From JAAYAY01 sp964429355 (lineage in GTDB: Bacteria > Planctomycetota > Planctomycetia > Pirellulales > Thermoguttaceae), in contig CAYSCH010000041.1 in NCBI GenBank assembly GCA_964429355.1, forward strand, positions 1 to 37,882: a stretch of 37,882 bases of DNA. The letters are read 5' to 3'. Under the pieces are notes generated by a model, which saw only the letters and a list, made by a program, of their open reading frames with translations, was not told the origin of the DNA and searched no databases. Positions 27,598 through 35,961 of the stretch are shown here, piece by piece. A program made the position numbers and the translations under genes. Each line of letters starts with the position of its first letter. Within the stretch, counting starts at the first letter, position 1.

Positions 27598-27927
27598 GTG
27601 GCTGGTCAAACGACGGAGATTATCCGCATTCGGATGGAAGCATACGATCACGCCATCTTGGATCAGAGCGCGGGCGAAATCGTCGATACGGCGAAAAGAA
27701 CCGGCTCCGTGGTGCATGGCCCAATTCCTTTGCCGACTCGCATTGAGCGCTACACCGTCTTGTCCAGTCCGCACGTGGACAAGAAAGCGCGGCAGCAATT
27801 CGAGATTCGCACCCACAAGCGGCTGGTAGACATCTGCCAGGCGACGGCCAAGACAATTGAGGCGTTGAACAAGCTGAGCTTGCCCGCGGGTGTGGACATC
27901 AAAATCAAGGCGTCGGCGAGGCACTGA
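27598..27927 (+). CDS. rpsJ: 30S ribosomal protein S10
   Basis: 109 residues; S10 binds the 30S head and, as NusE, takes part in antitermination. IRIRMEAYDHAILDQSAGEI, GPIPLPTRIERYTVLSSPHV and QFEIRTHKRLVDI are the family blocks. It starts at GTG with GGGAG 8 nt upstream. It is the first gene of the operon here: no rpsL, rpsG or tuf precedes it. A 121-nt gap to rplC is the largest spacing in the operon. Confidence 0.97.
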   Translation: MAGQTTEIIRIRMEAYDHAILDQSAGEIVDTAKRTGSVVHGPIPLPTRIERYTVLSSPHVDKKARQQFEIRTHKRLVDICQATAKTIEALNKLSLPAGVDIKIKASARH

Positions 27928-28048
27928 GCTCGCCGGATTGTGGATAGAACGTAGTATTCTGGGATTTCCTATGATCTGGAAGCTGAGCGGGTAAGGCCGG
28001 CCTGGTCCGGTAGCTCCCGTGTCGGCAGACGGGTGAGAGGCGAGAACG

Positions 28049-28759
28049 ATGGGTATCGGATTACTCGGCCAGAAGGTCGGGATGACGCAGGTCTACGACC
28101 CTGCCGGTAACGTGATCTCGGTCACTGTCATCCAGGCGGGCCCGTGCCACGTGCTTCAGGTCAAAACCGGGGAGCGGGATGGGTACGAGGCTGTGCAATT
28201 GGGATACATGGATAAACCTCGCCGACTTGCCCGCCGTAGCGAGCGCGGCCATGTGGCCAAACTCGACAGCAAGCGCCAACGCGCCCGGGCTACTTCCGGA
28301 ATCGCAAACGTTTCGAAAGCCGGATGCGAGCCCAAACGGTTCATTCGCGAATTCCGCATCTCACCCGCGGGGTTTGAGGTCGGCCAGGAGCTGAAGGTCG
28401 ACATCTTCTCCGGCGTAACGTCTGTCGACGTGAGCGGCACCAGCAAAGGACGTGGTTACACTGGTGTCATCAAGCGCCATCACTTCCGCGGCCAACGGGC
28501 CACGCACGGCGTGAAGAAGGTTCACCGCCATTTGGGTGGTACCGGCAGTAGTGCCTTTCCTTCCCGAATGCTCAAGGGCAAGAAGATGGCCGGCCAGTAC
28601 GGGAATACCAAATGCACCGCGCGCAATCTGCGTGTGGTTCGGGTGGATGCAGAAAATAACCTGCTGTTGGTCTACGGCGCGGTCCCTGGTCCAAACGGCG
28701 GCTATGTGGCCATTCGGCCGACGAACAAGTTGCCGGTTCCGGCGGCCAAGGAGTCGTGA
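28049..28759 (+). CDS. rplC: 50S ribosomal protein L3
   Basis: 236 residues, slightly longer than E. coli L3 (209). The start GLLGQKVGMTQVYD and the central FRGQRATHGVKKVHRHLGG then LKGKKMAGQYGN, which reaches toward the peptidyl-transferase centre, are typical. The start ATG has GAGAGG about 8 nt upstream. A short C-terminal extension ends in LPVPAAKES. Confidence 0.97.
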   Translation: MGIGLLGQKVGMTQVYDPAGNVISVTVIQAGPCHVLQVKTGERDGYEAVQLGYMDKPRRLARRSERGHVAKLDSKRQRARATSGIANVSKAGCEPKRFIREFRISPAGFEVGQELKVDIFSGVTSVDVSGTSKGRGYTGVIKRHHFRGQRATHGVKKVHRHLGGTGSSAFPSRMLKGKKMAGQYGNTKCTARNLRVVRVDAENNLLLVYGAVPGPNGGYVAIRPTNKLPVPAAKES

Positions 28760-28826
28760 GTTCGGGAATGCCGGCGGCTTCGGGTCGTTGGCGCTAATTG
28801 AGACATATTTTGAGACGTCCGGTATC

Positions 28827-29468
28827 ATGGTGAGCTTGCCTGTATACGACCGAAACGGCCAGGAGGTCGGCAGTTACGACATCGACCCCGCCGAACTGGC
28901 TCCGCGGATCTCGAAGCAACTGCTTCACGACGTCGTCGTTATGTACCAGGCGAACAAGCGGCAGGGCTCCGCGAAGTCGAAGAGCCGTGGTGAAGTTCGT
29001 GGGTCGACGAAGAAGATGTATCGCCAGAAAGGCACCGGGAACGCTCGTGCCGGGTCACGGCGGAGCGGCGTGCGGCGCGGCGGTGGCCACATTTTCGCCA
29101 AGCGTCCCCGCGACTACTCGTACCGACTGCCGAAGAAAGCCGTGCGCCTGGCGACGCGAATGGCAGTCGCCTCGAAGATCGAGGACAGCGAAATTGTCCT
29201 GATCGACCAGCTTAATTTCAGCGAACCGAAAACCAAGCAGATGGCTTCGATCCTCAAGGCATTGAAGCTGGATGGCAGCCTTCTGGTCGCGGTGGAAGGC
29301 CACGACGCGAATGTGTTCAGGAGCGTCCGCAACATTGCCGACGTGTCCATCCTGCCCGTGGGCGAGTTGAACGCCCTGGAGATTCTGCGGCCGAAACGGA
29401 TGCTGATGACGAAGGCTGCACTGGACGCCTTTCGTGAAAAAGTGAAACAACAAACGCAGGCATCGTGA
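28827..29468 (+). CDS. rplD: 50S ribosomal protein L4
   Basis: 213 residues. The tunnel-lining loop is present (RGEVRGSTKKMYRQKGTGNA then RAGSRRSGVRRGGG). The ATG at 28827 gives the usual MVSLPVYDRNG start; the frame is open further upstream through rplC but that is a shadow. The Shine-Dalgarno is poor, so translation may depend on reinitiation after rplC, 67 nt before it. L4 is the autoregulator of this operon in E. coli; no matching leader is evident here. Confidence 0.96.
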   Translation: MVSLPVYDRNGQEVGSYDIDPAELAPRISKQLLHDVVVMYQANKRQGSAKSKSRGEVRGSTKKMYRQKGTGNARAGSRRSGVRRGGGHIFAKRPRDYSYRLPKKAVRLATRMAVASKIEDSEIVLIDQLNFSEPKTKQMASILKALKLDGSLLVAVEGHDANVFRSVRNIADVSILPVGELNALEILRPKRMLMTKAALDAFREKVKQQTQAS

Positions 29469-29487
29469 CCGCAGGGGAAGTCTGGTT

Positions 29488-29799
29488 ATGACACAAGATG
29501 TCGCGAAACAAAAACTGATTTTGGAGCCGTTCCAGGTCATTCTCCGCCCCCTGGTGACGGAGAAGGGCTTCCACAAAGCGGAACGCAACAACCAGTACGC
29601 CTTCGAGGTGAACCGGTTGGCGAACAAGGACGATGTGCGGCGCGCTGTGGAGGAGATGTTTGACGTGAAGGTGGTTCATGTCAATACGCAGAACCGAGTC
29701 GGGAAACCGCGCCGAACGAAATCTCGAATGGGAGCCACGAAGTCCTGGAAGAAAGCGATCGTGACGCTCGATCCGGAACATCGGATTAACTTCTTCTAG
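29488..29799 (+). CDS. rplW: 50S ribosomal protein L23
   Basis: 103 residues. VILRPLVTEKGFHKAERNNQ and YAFEVNRLANKDDVRRAVEE are the conserved blocks; the basic loop after QNRVGKPRR contacts 23S rRNA. L23 forms the docking site for SRP and trigger factor at the tunnel exit. AGGGGAA lies 8-9 nt upstream of the ATG; it follows rplD by 19 nt. Confidence 0.96.
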   Translation: MTQDVAKQKLILEPFQVILRPLVTEKGFHKAERNNQYAFEVNRLANKDDVRRAVEEMFDVKVVHVNTQNRVGKPRRTKSRMGATKSWKKAIVTLDPEHRINFF

Positions 29800-29830
29800 G
29801 ACGTTGGGCGAGAGCGAAGAGTAATCAAAC

Positions 29831-30691
29831 ATGGGAATTCGCAAATACAAACCGGTTTCTCCAGGGCGGCGCGGCGCTACGGTCAGCGATTTCGCGGACC
29901 TTACGCCGGGCGCAAAACCCGAGAAGAGCCTGCTCAAACCGAAGCGGCGGACCGGCGGACGCAACAACCAGGGGAAGATAACGGCGCGGCATCGAGGCGG
30001 CGGACACAAGCGGCGCTACCGTGCGATCGATCTGCGTCGCAACAAGGACGGTGTGCCCGCCGTGGTTGCGTCGATCCAGTACGACCCGAATCGGACCGGC
30101 AGAATCGCCCTGCTCCACTACGTGGACGGCGAGAAACGCTATATCCTCGCCCCCGAAGGCCTTAAGGTCGGCCATACGGTCCTGAGCGGGCCGGGTGCCG
30201 CCCCGACGGTCGGAAATTGCCTGCCTTTGGCACAGATTCCGCTCGGTACGGACATTCACAACATCGAGATTCAGCCAGGGTGCGGCGGCGTGATGTGCCG
30301 TTCAGCCGGGTCGCGAGCCACTTTGGCGGCTCGGGACGCCGACTGGGCACAGATCAACCTCCCCAGCGGCGAGATCCGGCGTATCCCCGCGGCGTGCCGG
30401 GCGACGATCGGCTCGATGAGCAATTCGGAGCACATGAACATCATTCTGGGCAAGGCGGGCCGGAAGCGGTGGCTTGGAAAACGCCCACACGTCCGCGGCA
30501 CGGCAATGAACCCCATCGACCACCCGCACGGCGGTGGCGAAGGACGCACCAAGGGCGGCCGTCATCCGGTCAGTCCGACGGGCAAGTCGGCCAAGGGTGG
30601 TGCCACTCGCAAGCGGTATAAGGCCTCCAATCGCGCTATCGTTCGGCGGCGCCGATCGAGGCGCTACGGCGTGCTGAAACTGAACAAATAG
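29831..30691 (+). CDS. rplB: 50S ribosomal protein L2
   Basis: 286 residues. The N-terminal GRNNQGKITARHRGGGHKRR and the C-terminal GTAMNPIDHPHGGGEGR, with the His important for peptidyl transfer, are both intact. The length is somewhat above E. coli L2 (273). Ribosome site is weak (GAAGAG). Confidence 0.97.
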   Translation: MGIRKYKPVSPGRRGATVSDFADLTPGAKPEKSLLKPKRRTGGRNNQGKITARHRGGGHKRRYRAIDLRRNKDGVPAVVASIQYDPNRTGRIALLHYVDGEKRYILAPEGLKVGHTVLSGPGAAPTVGNCLPLAQIPLGTDIHNIEIQPGCGGVMCRSAGSRATLAARDADWAQINLPSGEIRRIPAACRATIGSMSNSEHMNIILGKAGRKRWLGKRPHVRGTAMNPIDHPHGGGEGRTKGGRHPVSPTGKSAKGGATRKRYKASNRAIVRRRRSRRYGVLKLNK

Positions 30692-30772
30692 ACGTTCGTT
30701 TACCCGGAGCCGGAGGGCCGGCGCCGGGAGCGGCAAACGACCTAACAGACGCAAGACAAACGGCTACCTACC

Positions 30773-31045
30773 ATGGGAAGATCCCTGAAGAAAGGTCCCT
30801 TCGTTAACCCGCGGCTCTACCTCAAGGTGGAGAAGCAGAACGAGGCCGGGACGAAGCAGCCGATCAAGACGTGGGCCCGGGCGTGCACGATCGTGCCCGA
30901 GTTTGTGGGGCATACGTTCATGGTGCATAACGGCAAGATTCACGTGAAGGTATTCGTGACGGAGGAGATGGTCGGGCACCGGCTCGGCGAGTTCTCTCCG
31001 ACGCGGACGTTCCGTGGTCACGGCGGCAAGGGCGGCAAGCGGTAG
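30773..31045 (+). CDS. rpsS: 30S ribosomal protein S19
   Basis: 90 residues: GRSLKKGPFVNPRLYLKVEK, CTIVPEFVGHTFMVHNGK and GHRLGEFSPTRTFRGHGG are the standard S19 blocks. S19 pairs with S13 in the 30S head. It follows rplB after 81 nt and lacks a clear Shine-Dalgarno. Confidence 0.97.
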   Translation: MGRSLKKGPFVNPRLYLKVEKQNEAGTKQPIKTWARACTIVPEFVGHTFMVHNGKIHVKVFVTEEMVGHRLGEFSPTRTFRGHGGKGGKR

Positions 31046-31117
31046 TAACGGCTCGATCGTGACGCAGTTGGCGGCGCGGCCGCCCCTGGTCGTGGATGAG
31101 GTTTCGAGGACGGCAAG

Positions 31118-31444
31118 ATGGCATACGAGGCAAAACACAGGTACGCCCGCATCAGTCCGAGGAAGGTACGAGCCTTCGCGGATTTGATACGGGGCAAGAG
31201 CGCCGATGACGCCTTGAATATATTGCGGTACCAGCCCAACCGCGGGGCGCGGATGTTGGAGAAGGTGCTCAAGAGCGCTTTGGCCAATGCGGAAGACCGG
31301 AGAGCACGCAACCTCGGCGGGCTGTTGGTCGTTGACGTAAGAATCGACGGCGGGCCGATGTTCAAGCGGCTCAGGCCAAAGGCTCGAGGAATGGCCTCGA
31401 TCATTAAGAAGCGAATGTCCCACATTTCCGTCGCGTTGGAGTAG
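31118..31444 (+). CDS. rplV: 50S ribosomal protein L22
   Basis: 108 residues. HRYARISPRKVRAFADLIRG, LKSALANAE and GPMFKRLRPKARGMASIIKK match the family; the late beta-hairpin lines the exit tunnel. GAGG lies 9 nt before the ATG. Confidence 0.97.
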   Translation: MAYEAKHRYARISPRKVRAFADLIRGKSADDALNILRYQPNRGARMLEKVLKSALANAEDRRARNLGGLLVVDVRIDGGPMFKRLRPKARGMASIIKKRMSHISVALE

Positions 31445-31450
31445 CCTAGC

Positions 31451-32167
31451 ATGGGTCAAAAAGTCAATCCTACCGGTTACCGCACGGGAGTGATGGTCGG
31501 CTGGAAAAGCCGCTGGTACGCGTCGAAACGCGAGTTCGCGGACCTGTTGATCGAAGATCAGAAAATCCGCGAGTTCGTCAAGAAGCGGAAGGATCGCGCG
31601 GGCCGGGTGATGTACCCGATGATCGCCAAGATCGAGATCGAGCGCACGCGGGACGAAGTCAAAGTTGTTCTCCATTCCGCCAGGCCTGGCGTGCTTATCG
31701 GACGCAAGGGGGAGCGGGTGGAAGAGCTTCAGACGGAGCTGCAGAACCTGACGGGACGGCGGATCAATCTGAAGATCGAGGAAGTGGGGCGGCCCGAGAT
31801 TGTCGCCCAGCTCGTGGCGGAGGATATTGTCGAGCAGCTTCAGAAGCGGGCGAGTTTCCGCCGCACCATGAAGCGCACGATGGAACAGACCATGGAGGCC
31901 GGTGCCAAGGGGATCAAGATCCAGTTGGCGGGACGATTGGGCGGGGCCGAAATGGCCCGGCGCGAAAAGCAGATTTCCGGTTCGATTCCCCTTTCGACTC
32001 TGCGTGCGAAGATTGACTACGGCTTTGCCGAGGCGATGATCGCGCAGGGGCACATCGGCGTGCAGGTGTGGATCAATCAGGGCATGTATAGCGAGGACGA
32101 GATCGATGGCGTTGATGCCCAAACGGGTCAAACATCGAAAGTGCCAAAGAGGTCGTATAAAAGGTAG
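31451..32167 (+). CDS. rpsC: 30S ribosomal protein S3
   Basis: 238 residues. The start GQKVNPTGYRTGV and the KH-domain core PGVLIGRKGERVEELQTEL identify S3, which guards the mRNA entry. Only 6 nt separate it from rplV, whose end provides GGAG. The C-terminal tail (EIDGVDAQTGQTSKVPKRSY) is encoded over the start of rplP in another frame, an overlap of 62 nt. Confidence 0.97.
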   Translation: MGQKVNPTGYRTGVMVGWKSRWYASKREFADLLIEDQKIREFVKKRKDRAGRVMYPMIAKIEIERTRDEVKVVLHSARPGVLIGRKGERVEELQTELQNLTGRRINLKIEEVGRPEIVAQLVAEDIVEQLQKRASFRRTMKRTMEQTMEAGAKGIKIQLAGRLGGAEMARREKQISGSIPLSTLRAKIDYGFAEAMIAQGHIGVQVWINQGMYSEDEIDGVDAQTGQTSKVPKRSYKR

Positions 32168-32522
32168 TGCGACCCGCGGCAACCGCGTCGTATTCGGCGA
32201 TTATGGTCTGCAGACAGTGGAGGGGGGCTGGATCAGTGCCGCCACGCTCGAAGCCGGGCGTATTGCCGCCCAGCAGTACCTTCGCACCGAGGGACGCCTG
32301 TATATCCGTGTGTTTCCCCACAAGCCGATCACGTCGATTCCGTTGGAAACGCGTATGGGCAAGGGAAAAGGCGAGCCCGAGTATTGGGCTGCGGTCGTGA
32401 AGCCGGGCACCGTGTTGTACGAGATCGGCGGATCGACGGAAGAAGCTGCGCGGCTGTGCTTCAATCGTTTGGCACACAAAATGCCCGTGCATGTGCGATT
32501 CATCAAGCGGCGGCCGATGTAG
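32106..32522 (+). CDS. rplP: 50S ribosomal protein L16
   Basis: 138 residues. LMPKRVKHRKCQRGRIKG and GRIAAQQYLRTEGRLYIRVF then PHKPITSIPLETRMGKGKGE are hallmark L16 blocks at the A-site tRNA. The ATG at 32106 (MALMPKR) has GAGG 9 nt upstream and aligns with the usual MLMPKR start; an ATG at 32115 is possible. It overlaps rpsC by 62 nt. Confidence 0.96.
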   Translation: MALMPKRVKHRKCQRGRIKGSATRGNRVVFGDYGLQTVEGGWISAATLEAGRIAAQQYLRTEGRLYIRVFPHKPITSIPLETRMGKGKGEPEYWAAVVKPGTVLYEIGGSTEEAARLCFNRLAHKMPVHVRFIKRRPM

Positions 32523-32589
32523 GAACGCCCGCGGCGGGTCGCGTCGCGACCACCATGAATAGAAACGAGCAGCAAGTCGAGTAGAGATC

Positions 32590-32802
32590 ATGAAAGCCTC
32601 CGAGCTTCGCGAGATGAGCGACGAACAGCTCCAGGTCACGCTGGCCGAGACCCGGGAACACCTCTTCCGGTTACGGATTCAGGCCCAGACCGAACGATTG
32701 GATGCGCCCAGTGAGCTGCGCAAGCAACATCGGCTGATTGCGAGAATCCTGACAGTACAACGAGAACGGGCAGTTGCCGGAACAAAACCGGCGCTGGTTT
32801 GA
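32590..32802 (+). CDS. rpmC: 50S ribosomal protein L29
   Basis: 70 residues: MKASELREMSDEQLQVTLAE then TREHLFRLRIQ is the typical two-helix L29, near the exit tunnel beside L23. It ends about 65 nt before rpsQ. Confidence 0.95.
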   Translation: MKASELREMSDEQLQVTLAETREHLFRLRIQAQTERLDAPSELRKQHRLIARILTVQRERAVAGTKPALV

Positions 32803-32867
32803 GGCCACGAGTAGGTACGAACGATGAGAGGGGCCCGGTCTGCGGGCATGCCGAGAGGAAACGACCA

Positions 32868-33185
32868 ATGCCAAGAAGAGTTGCGGTTGGCGTCGTCACC
32901 AGCGACAAAATGGCGAAGACGCGCCGAGTCGAGATCCCGCGTCTGGTCCGGCACGCGAAGTACGGAAAGTTCATTCGACGGCGGACTGTGTGCTTTGTTC
33001 ACGACGAAGAGAACAAATCCAAGGAGGGCGACACGGTGGAAATCGTCGAGTGCCGACCGATGTCGAAGAAGAAACGCTGGGAGCTCGTTCGCGTCGTGAC
33101 CGAAGGCCAGTTGATCGACCTGGCGGCCATGCGTGCGGCGGCAAAGGCCGACCAGGGATCGGCCGTCGACGGCGTGGAGGTTTAG
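32868..33185 (+). CDS. rpsQ: 30S ribosomal protein S17
   Basis: 105 residues from the ATG at 32868 with GAGAGGAA 7 nt upstream. PRRVAVGVVTSDKMAKTRRV, HAKYGKFIRRRTVCFVHDE and IVECRPMSKKKRWELVRVV are the S17 OB-fold blocks. The C-terminal extension of about 20 residues is not in the E. coli protein (84 aa). Confidence 0.96.
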   Translation: MPRRVAVGVVTSDKMAKTRRVEIPRLVRHAKYGKFIRRRTVCFVHDEENKSKEGDTVEIVECRPMSKKKRWELVRVVTEGQLIDLAAMRAAAKADQGSAVDGVEV

Positions 33186-33280
33186 GACGCCCTGGCAAAC
33201 GCGAGGTTCCCCAAGGTATCGTTTGCCGGCGGGAAGGTCTGTTAGCGGCGACAGTTGGTTTTTCGACTTGGGTAGCAATC

Positions 33281-33664
33281 ATGATCCAGATGCAAACACG
33301 CCTTGCCGTCGCAGACAACACCGGCGCCAAGGAACTGCAGTGCATCAAAGTGTTGGGCGGCACGCACCGCCGAACCNNNNNNNNNNGAACCGCGGGTGTC
33401 GGCGATATCATCGTCTGCAGCGTGAAGTCCGTGATCCCCGGAAGCGATGTGAAGAAGGGAGCGGTCGTGCGTGCGGTGATCGTCCGCTGCCGGAAGCCGA
33501 CCCGTCGAGCCGACGGAAGCTACGTACGCTTCGACGGCAACGCGGCGGTGATCATCGATAACGACAAGAACCCGCGCGGCACACGCATTTTTGGCGCCGT
33601 TGCAAGGGAGCTTCGCGAACAGAATTTCATGAAAATTGTGAGCCTCGCGACCGAGGTGGTGTGA
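33281..33664 (+). CDS. rplN: 50S ribosomal protein L14 (N gap inside)
   Basis: L14 of inter-subunit bridge B5/B8: MIQMQTRLAVADNTGAKELQ, CIKVLGGTHRR, AGVGDIIVCSVKS and RFDGNAAVIIDN then GTRIFGAVAREL. Ten Ns split the frame at 33377-33386. GAACC stands on both sides of the gap; joining the copies gives HRRTAGVGD, matching the family (E. coli HRRYAGVGD), and a 122-residue product, the normal length. Its stop overlaps the rplX start (TGATG). Confidence 0.96.
   Translation: MIQMQTRLAVADNTGAKELQCIKVLGGTHRRTXXXXTAGVGDIIVCSVKSVIPGSDVKKGAVVRAVIVRCRKPTRRADGSYVRFDGNAAVIIDNDKNPRGTRIFGAVARELREQNFMKIVSLATEVV
33377..33386. other. Assembly gap (10 N) inside rplN
   Basis: Flanked by GAACC on both sides; the true gap is probably minus five bases, i.e. 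an unmerged contig overlap with no sequence missing. Confidence 0.9.
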
Positions 33665-34017
33665 TGCATATTCGAGTCGACGATACCGTAGAAGTGATTT
33701 CCGGAGACGACCAGGGGACGCGCGGCCGCGTTCTCACCGTGGATCGTGCGGCGGGCAAAGTGGTTGTTGAAGGGATTAATCGAGTCAAAAAACACGTGCA
33801 CCGAAGTCAACGCAATCCGCAGGGTGGCCGGCTTTCCAAGGAGATGCCGGTCCAGCTTTCGAATGTGCGTCTGGTGTGCTCGGCATGTGATGCGTCGGCG
33901 CGCACCGGAGCGCGCCGCCTTGCGGATGGCTCGAAGGTTCGCTACTGCAAGAAGTGCAGCGCGAACATCGGCCAGATTTCCCCACCCAAGGCGTCGGCCG
34001 CAAAGAAGCAGGCGTAG
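33664..34017 (+). CDS. rplX: 50S ribosomal protein L24
   Basis: 117 residues. The KOW motif (VEVISGDDQGTRGRVLTVDR) and GINRVKKHVHRS identify L24, an assembly initiator. A zinc-ribbon-like C-terminus has CSAC and CKKC pairs. The ATG overlaps the rplN stop (TGATG) with GAGGTGG just upstream. Confidence 0.96.
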   Translation: MHIRVDDTVEVISGDDQGTRGRVLTVDRAAGKVVVEGINRVKKHVHRSQRNPQGGRLSKEMPVQLSNVRLVCSACDASARTGARRLADGSKVRYCKKCSANIGQISPPKASAAKKQA

Positions 34018-34023
34018 CGAAAA

Positions 34024-34581
34024 ATGATCCCCCGACTCTTAACGCGTTATAACGAACAGATACTTCCCGGACTGCAGGAGAAAATGGGTCGGAAGAACCG
34101 CCTGTCGCTCCCGCGGTTGAAGAAGATCGTGATCAACATGGGCGTTGGCAGCGCCGTGGGCGAGAAGAAGCACCTCGAAGAGGCCGTTGACGCGATGACG
34201 CAGATCGCCGGCCAGAAGCCCGTGGTGACGCTCGCCAGAAACTCGATCGCCGGTTTCCGCCTCCGCGAAGGCATGGCGATCGGATGCCGTGTGACCCTTC
34301 GGGGACACCGCATGTACGAATTTCTCGACCGGCTGATTTCGATCGCTTTGCCGCGAGTTCGCGACTTCCGGGGCTTGAATCCGGATGCTTTCGACGGGCG
34401 GGGAAACTACAACATCGGGTTGTCGGAACAGTTGGTGTTCCCCGAGCTGAATCCGGACAAATTCACCCGGCAGCAAGGTATGAACATCACGTTCGTGACG
34501 AGTACGGACAGCAACGACGAGGCGCGAGTGTTGTTGCGCGAGTTCGGCATGCCGTTCCGTCGCGACGACTCGGATTCGTAA
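34024..34581 (+). CDS. rplE: 50S ribosomal protein L5
   Basis: 185 residues. KIVINMGVGSAVGEKK, GQKPVVTLARNSIAGFRLRE and FDGRGNYNIGLSEQLVFPEL are the conserved blocks of L5, which holds 5S rRNA and contacts P-site tRNA. It follows rplX by 6 nt. Confidence 0.97.
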   Translation: MIPRLLTRYNEQILPGLQEKMGRKNRLSLPRLKKIVINMGVGSAVGEKKHLEEAVDAMTQIAGQKPVVTLARNSIAGFRLREGMAIGCRVTLRGHRMYEFLDRLISIALPRVRDFRGLNPDAFDGRGNYNIGLSEQLVFPELNPDKFTRQQGMNITFVTSTDSNDEARVLLREFGMPFRRDDSDS

Positions 34582-34681
34582 TAGCTGGGAACAATGGTTT
34601 GGTTCCCGCCGCGTCTGTCGCTGCATTGTGCGGACAGTCCGGGCGGAGCCGACGAAGTCGATAACGAGGACTCGACCCCCC

Positions 34682-34867
34682 ATGGCAAGCAAGTCCAAAA
34701 TCGCTAAGGCGTTACGAACGCCGAAGTATACATCGCGTCGCGAAAGCCGGTGCCGGTTGTGCGGGCGTCCGCGTGCGGTTTACCGTAAGTTTGGGGTTTG
34801 TCGCATCTGTTTCCGCGAGTTGGCGGACCAAGGACTTATCCCCGGCGTGAAAAAGGCGAGTTGGTAG
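34682..34867 (+). CDS. rpsN: 30S ribosomal protein S14, zinc-binding type
   Basis: 61 residues, the short type-Z form: CRLCGRPRAVYRKFGVCRIC carries the CxxC...CxxC zinc site, and FRELADQGLIPGVKKASW is the usual tail. The 100-nt gap after rplE holds no other gene. Confidence 0.97.
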   Translation: MASKSKIAKALRTPKYTSRRESRCRLCGRPRAVYRKFGVCRICFRELADQGLIPGVKKASW

Positions 34868-34883
34868 AGGGACCGCAAACACC

Positions 34884-35279
34884 ATGATGACTGACCCTAT
34901 TGCCGACATGTTGACCCGCATCCGGAATGCGGTGCGAGTCGAACGTCCGCACGTGGAGATGCCGCTGTCCAAGGTGAAACGAGGACTGGCGGAGGTGCTG
35001 AAGCGTGAAGGATACATATGGGACTGGGAGGAAGTGGCTTCCCAGCCGGCCCCATTGCTCCGGCTCTACCTGAAATACGGACCGAACGGGGAACGTGTCA
35101 TCCAGCACGCCCGTCGCGTGAGTACGCCCGGGCGACGCGTATACAGCCGCTCCACGAAGCTTCGGCCCGTGCTCAACGGGCTGGGCATCCAGATCCTCAG
35201 TACGAGCCGCGGGGTCGTCAGCGACCGGGAGGCACGCCAGAGGAATCTCGGCGGCGAGGTGCTCTGCGAGGTCTGGTAG
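34884..35279 (+). CDS. rpsH: 30S ribosomal protein S8
   Basis: 131 residues (130 from the second ATG at 34887). TDPIADMLTRIRNAVRVERP and the C-terminal STSRGVVSDREARQRNLGGE then VLCEVW identify S8, a primary 16S rRNA binder and, in E. coli, the spc-operon repressor. Confidence 0.97.
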   Translation: MMTDPIADMLTRIRNAVRVERPHVEMPLSKVKRGLAEVLKREGYIWDWEEVASQPAPLLRLYLKYGPNGERVIQHARRVSTPGRRVYSRSTKLRPVLNGLGIQILSTSRGVVSDREARQRNLGGEVLCEVW

Positions 35280-35345
35280 CCGTAGCGGGACCAATTAGCG
35301 GCTGGAAAATTACTTGTCGGAGCGACATGCAAAAGGTGTAGATTC

Positions 35346-35891
35346 ATGTCTCGAATCGGTAACAAACCGGTGCTCGTGCCCAGCGGCGTCAAAGTCGTTG
35401 TCGCCGAGGGCAGCGTCACCGTCGAAGGTCCGTTGGGGCTGCTGGAAATGCCGCTTCGGCCTGAAGTCGGCGTCGCGCACGACGATGTGGCAAAAACCAT
35501 CACGGTGCGGCGGGCGAAGGACGATCGCGCGTCCCGCGCGTACCATGGGCTGACGCGGGCCACGCTGCAGAACATGATCGTCGGCGTCACGCAGGGATAC
35601 CAGAAGAAGCTGGAGCTACAGGGCGTCGGTTACATCGCCGCCATTCAGAACAACGAATTGCAGCTTCGCGTCGGTTTGGCAAACGAGTTGCGAAAGCCCA
35701 TTCCGGAAGGTTTGAAGGTCACCTGCCCGGACCAGCAGCACGTGCTTGTCAACGGGATCGACAAGCAGAAGGTCGGACAGTTCGCTGCCGAGGTGCGTGC
35801 ACTTCGTAAAGCAGAACCCTACAAGGGCAAGGGGATCCGCTACGAGGGTGAGGCGGTTCGCCGCAAGCAGGGTAAGGTCATGGCCAAGTAA
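35346..35891 (+). CDS. rplF: 50S ribosomal protein L6
   Basis: 181 residues. SRIGNKPVLVPSGVKV, the duplicated fold with GVTQGYQKKLELQGVGYIAA, and the C-terminal EPYKGKGIRYEGEAVRRKQG match L6 near the sarcin-ricin loop. Confidence 0.97.
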   Translation: MSRIGNKPVLVPSGVKVVVAEGSVTVEGPLGLLEMPLRPEVGVAHDDVAKTITVRRAKDDRASRAYHGLTRATLQNMIVGVTQGYQKKLELQGVGYIAAIQNNELQLRVGLANELRKPIPEGLKVTCPDQQHVLVNGIDKQKVGQFAAEVRALRKAEPYKGKGIRYEGEAVRRKQGKVMAK

Positions 35892-35961
35892 GGTGAGACG
35901 GATCGCCGGGATCGTGTTGGAGCGTGTTGGCGAGCGTCTCAATGCCCCGTGAGGCAGCAAA

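Noticed and set aside
30764..32182. 472-codon minus-strand frame across rpsS, rplV and rpsC
   Set aside because: Antisense shadow of three certain ribosomal genes.
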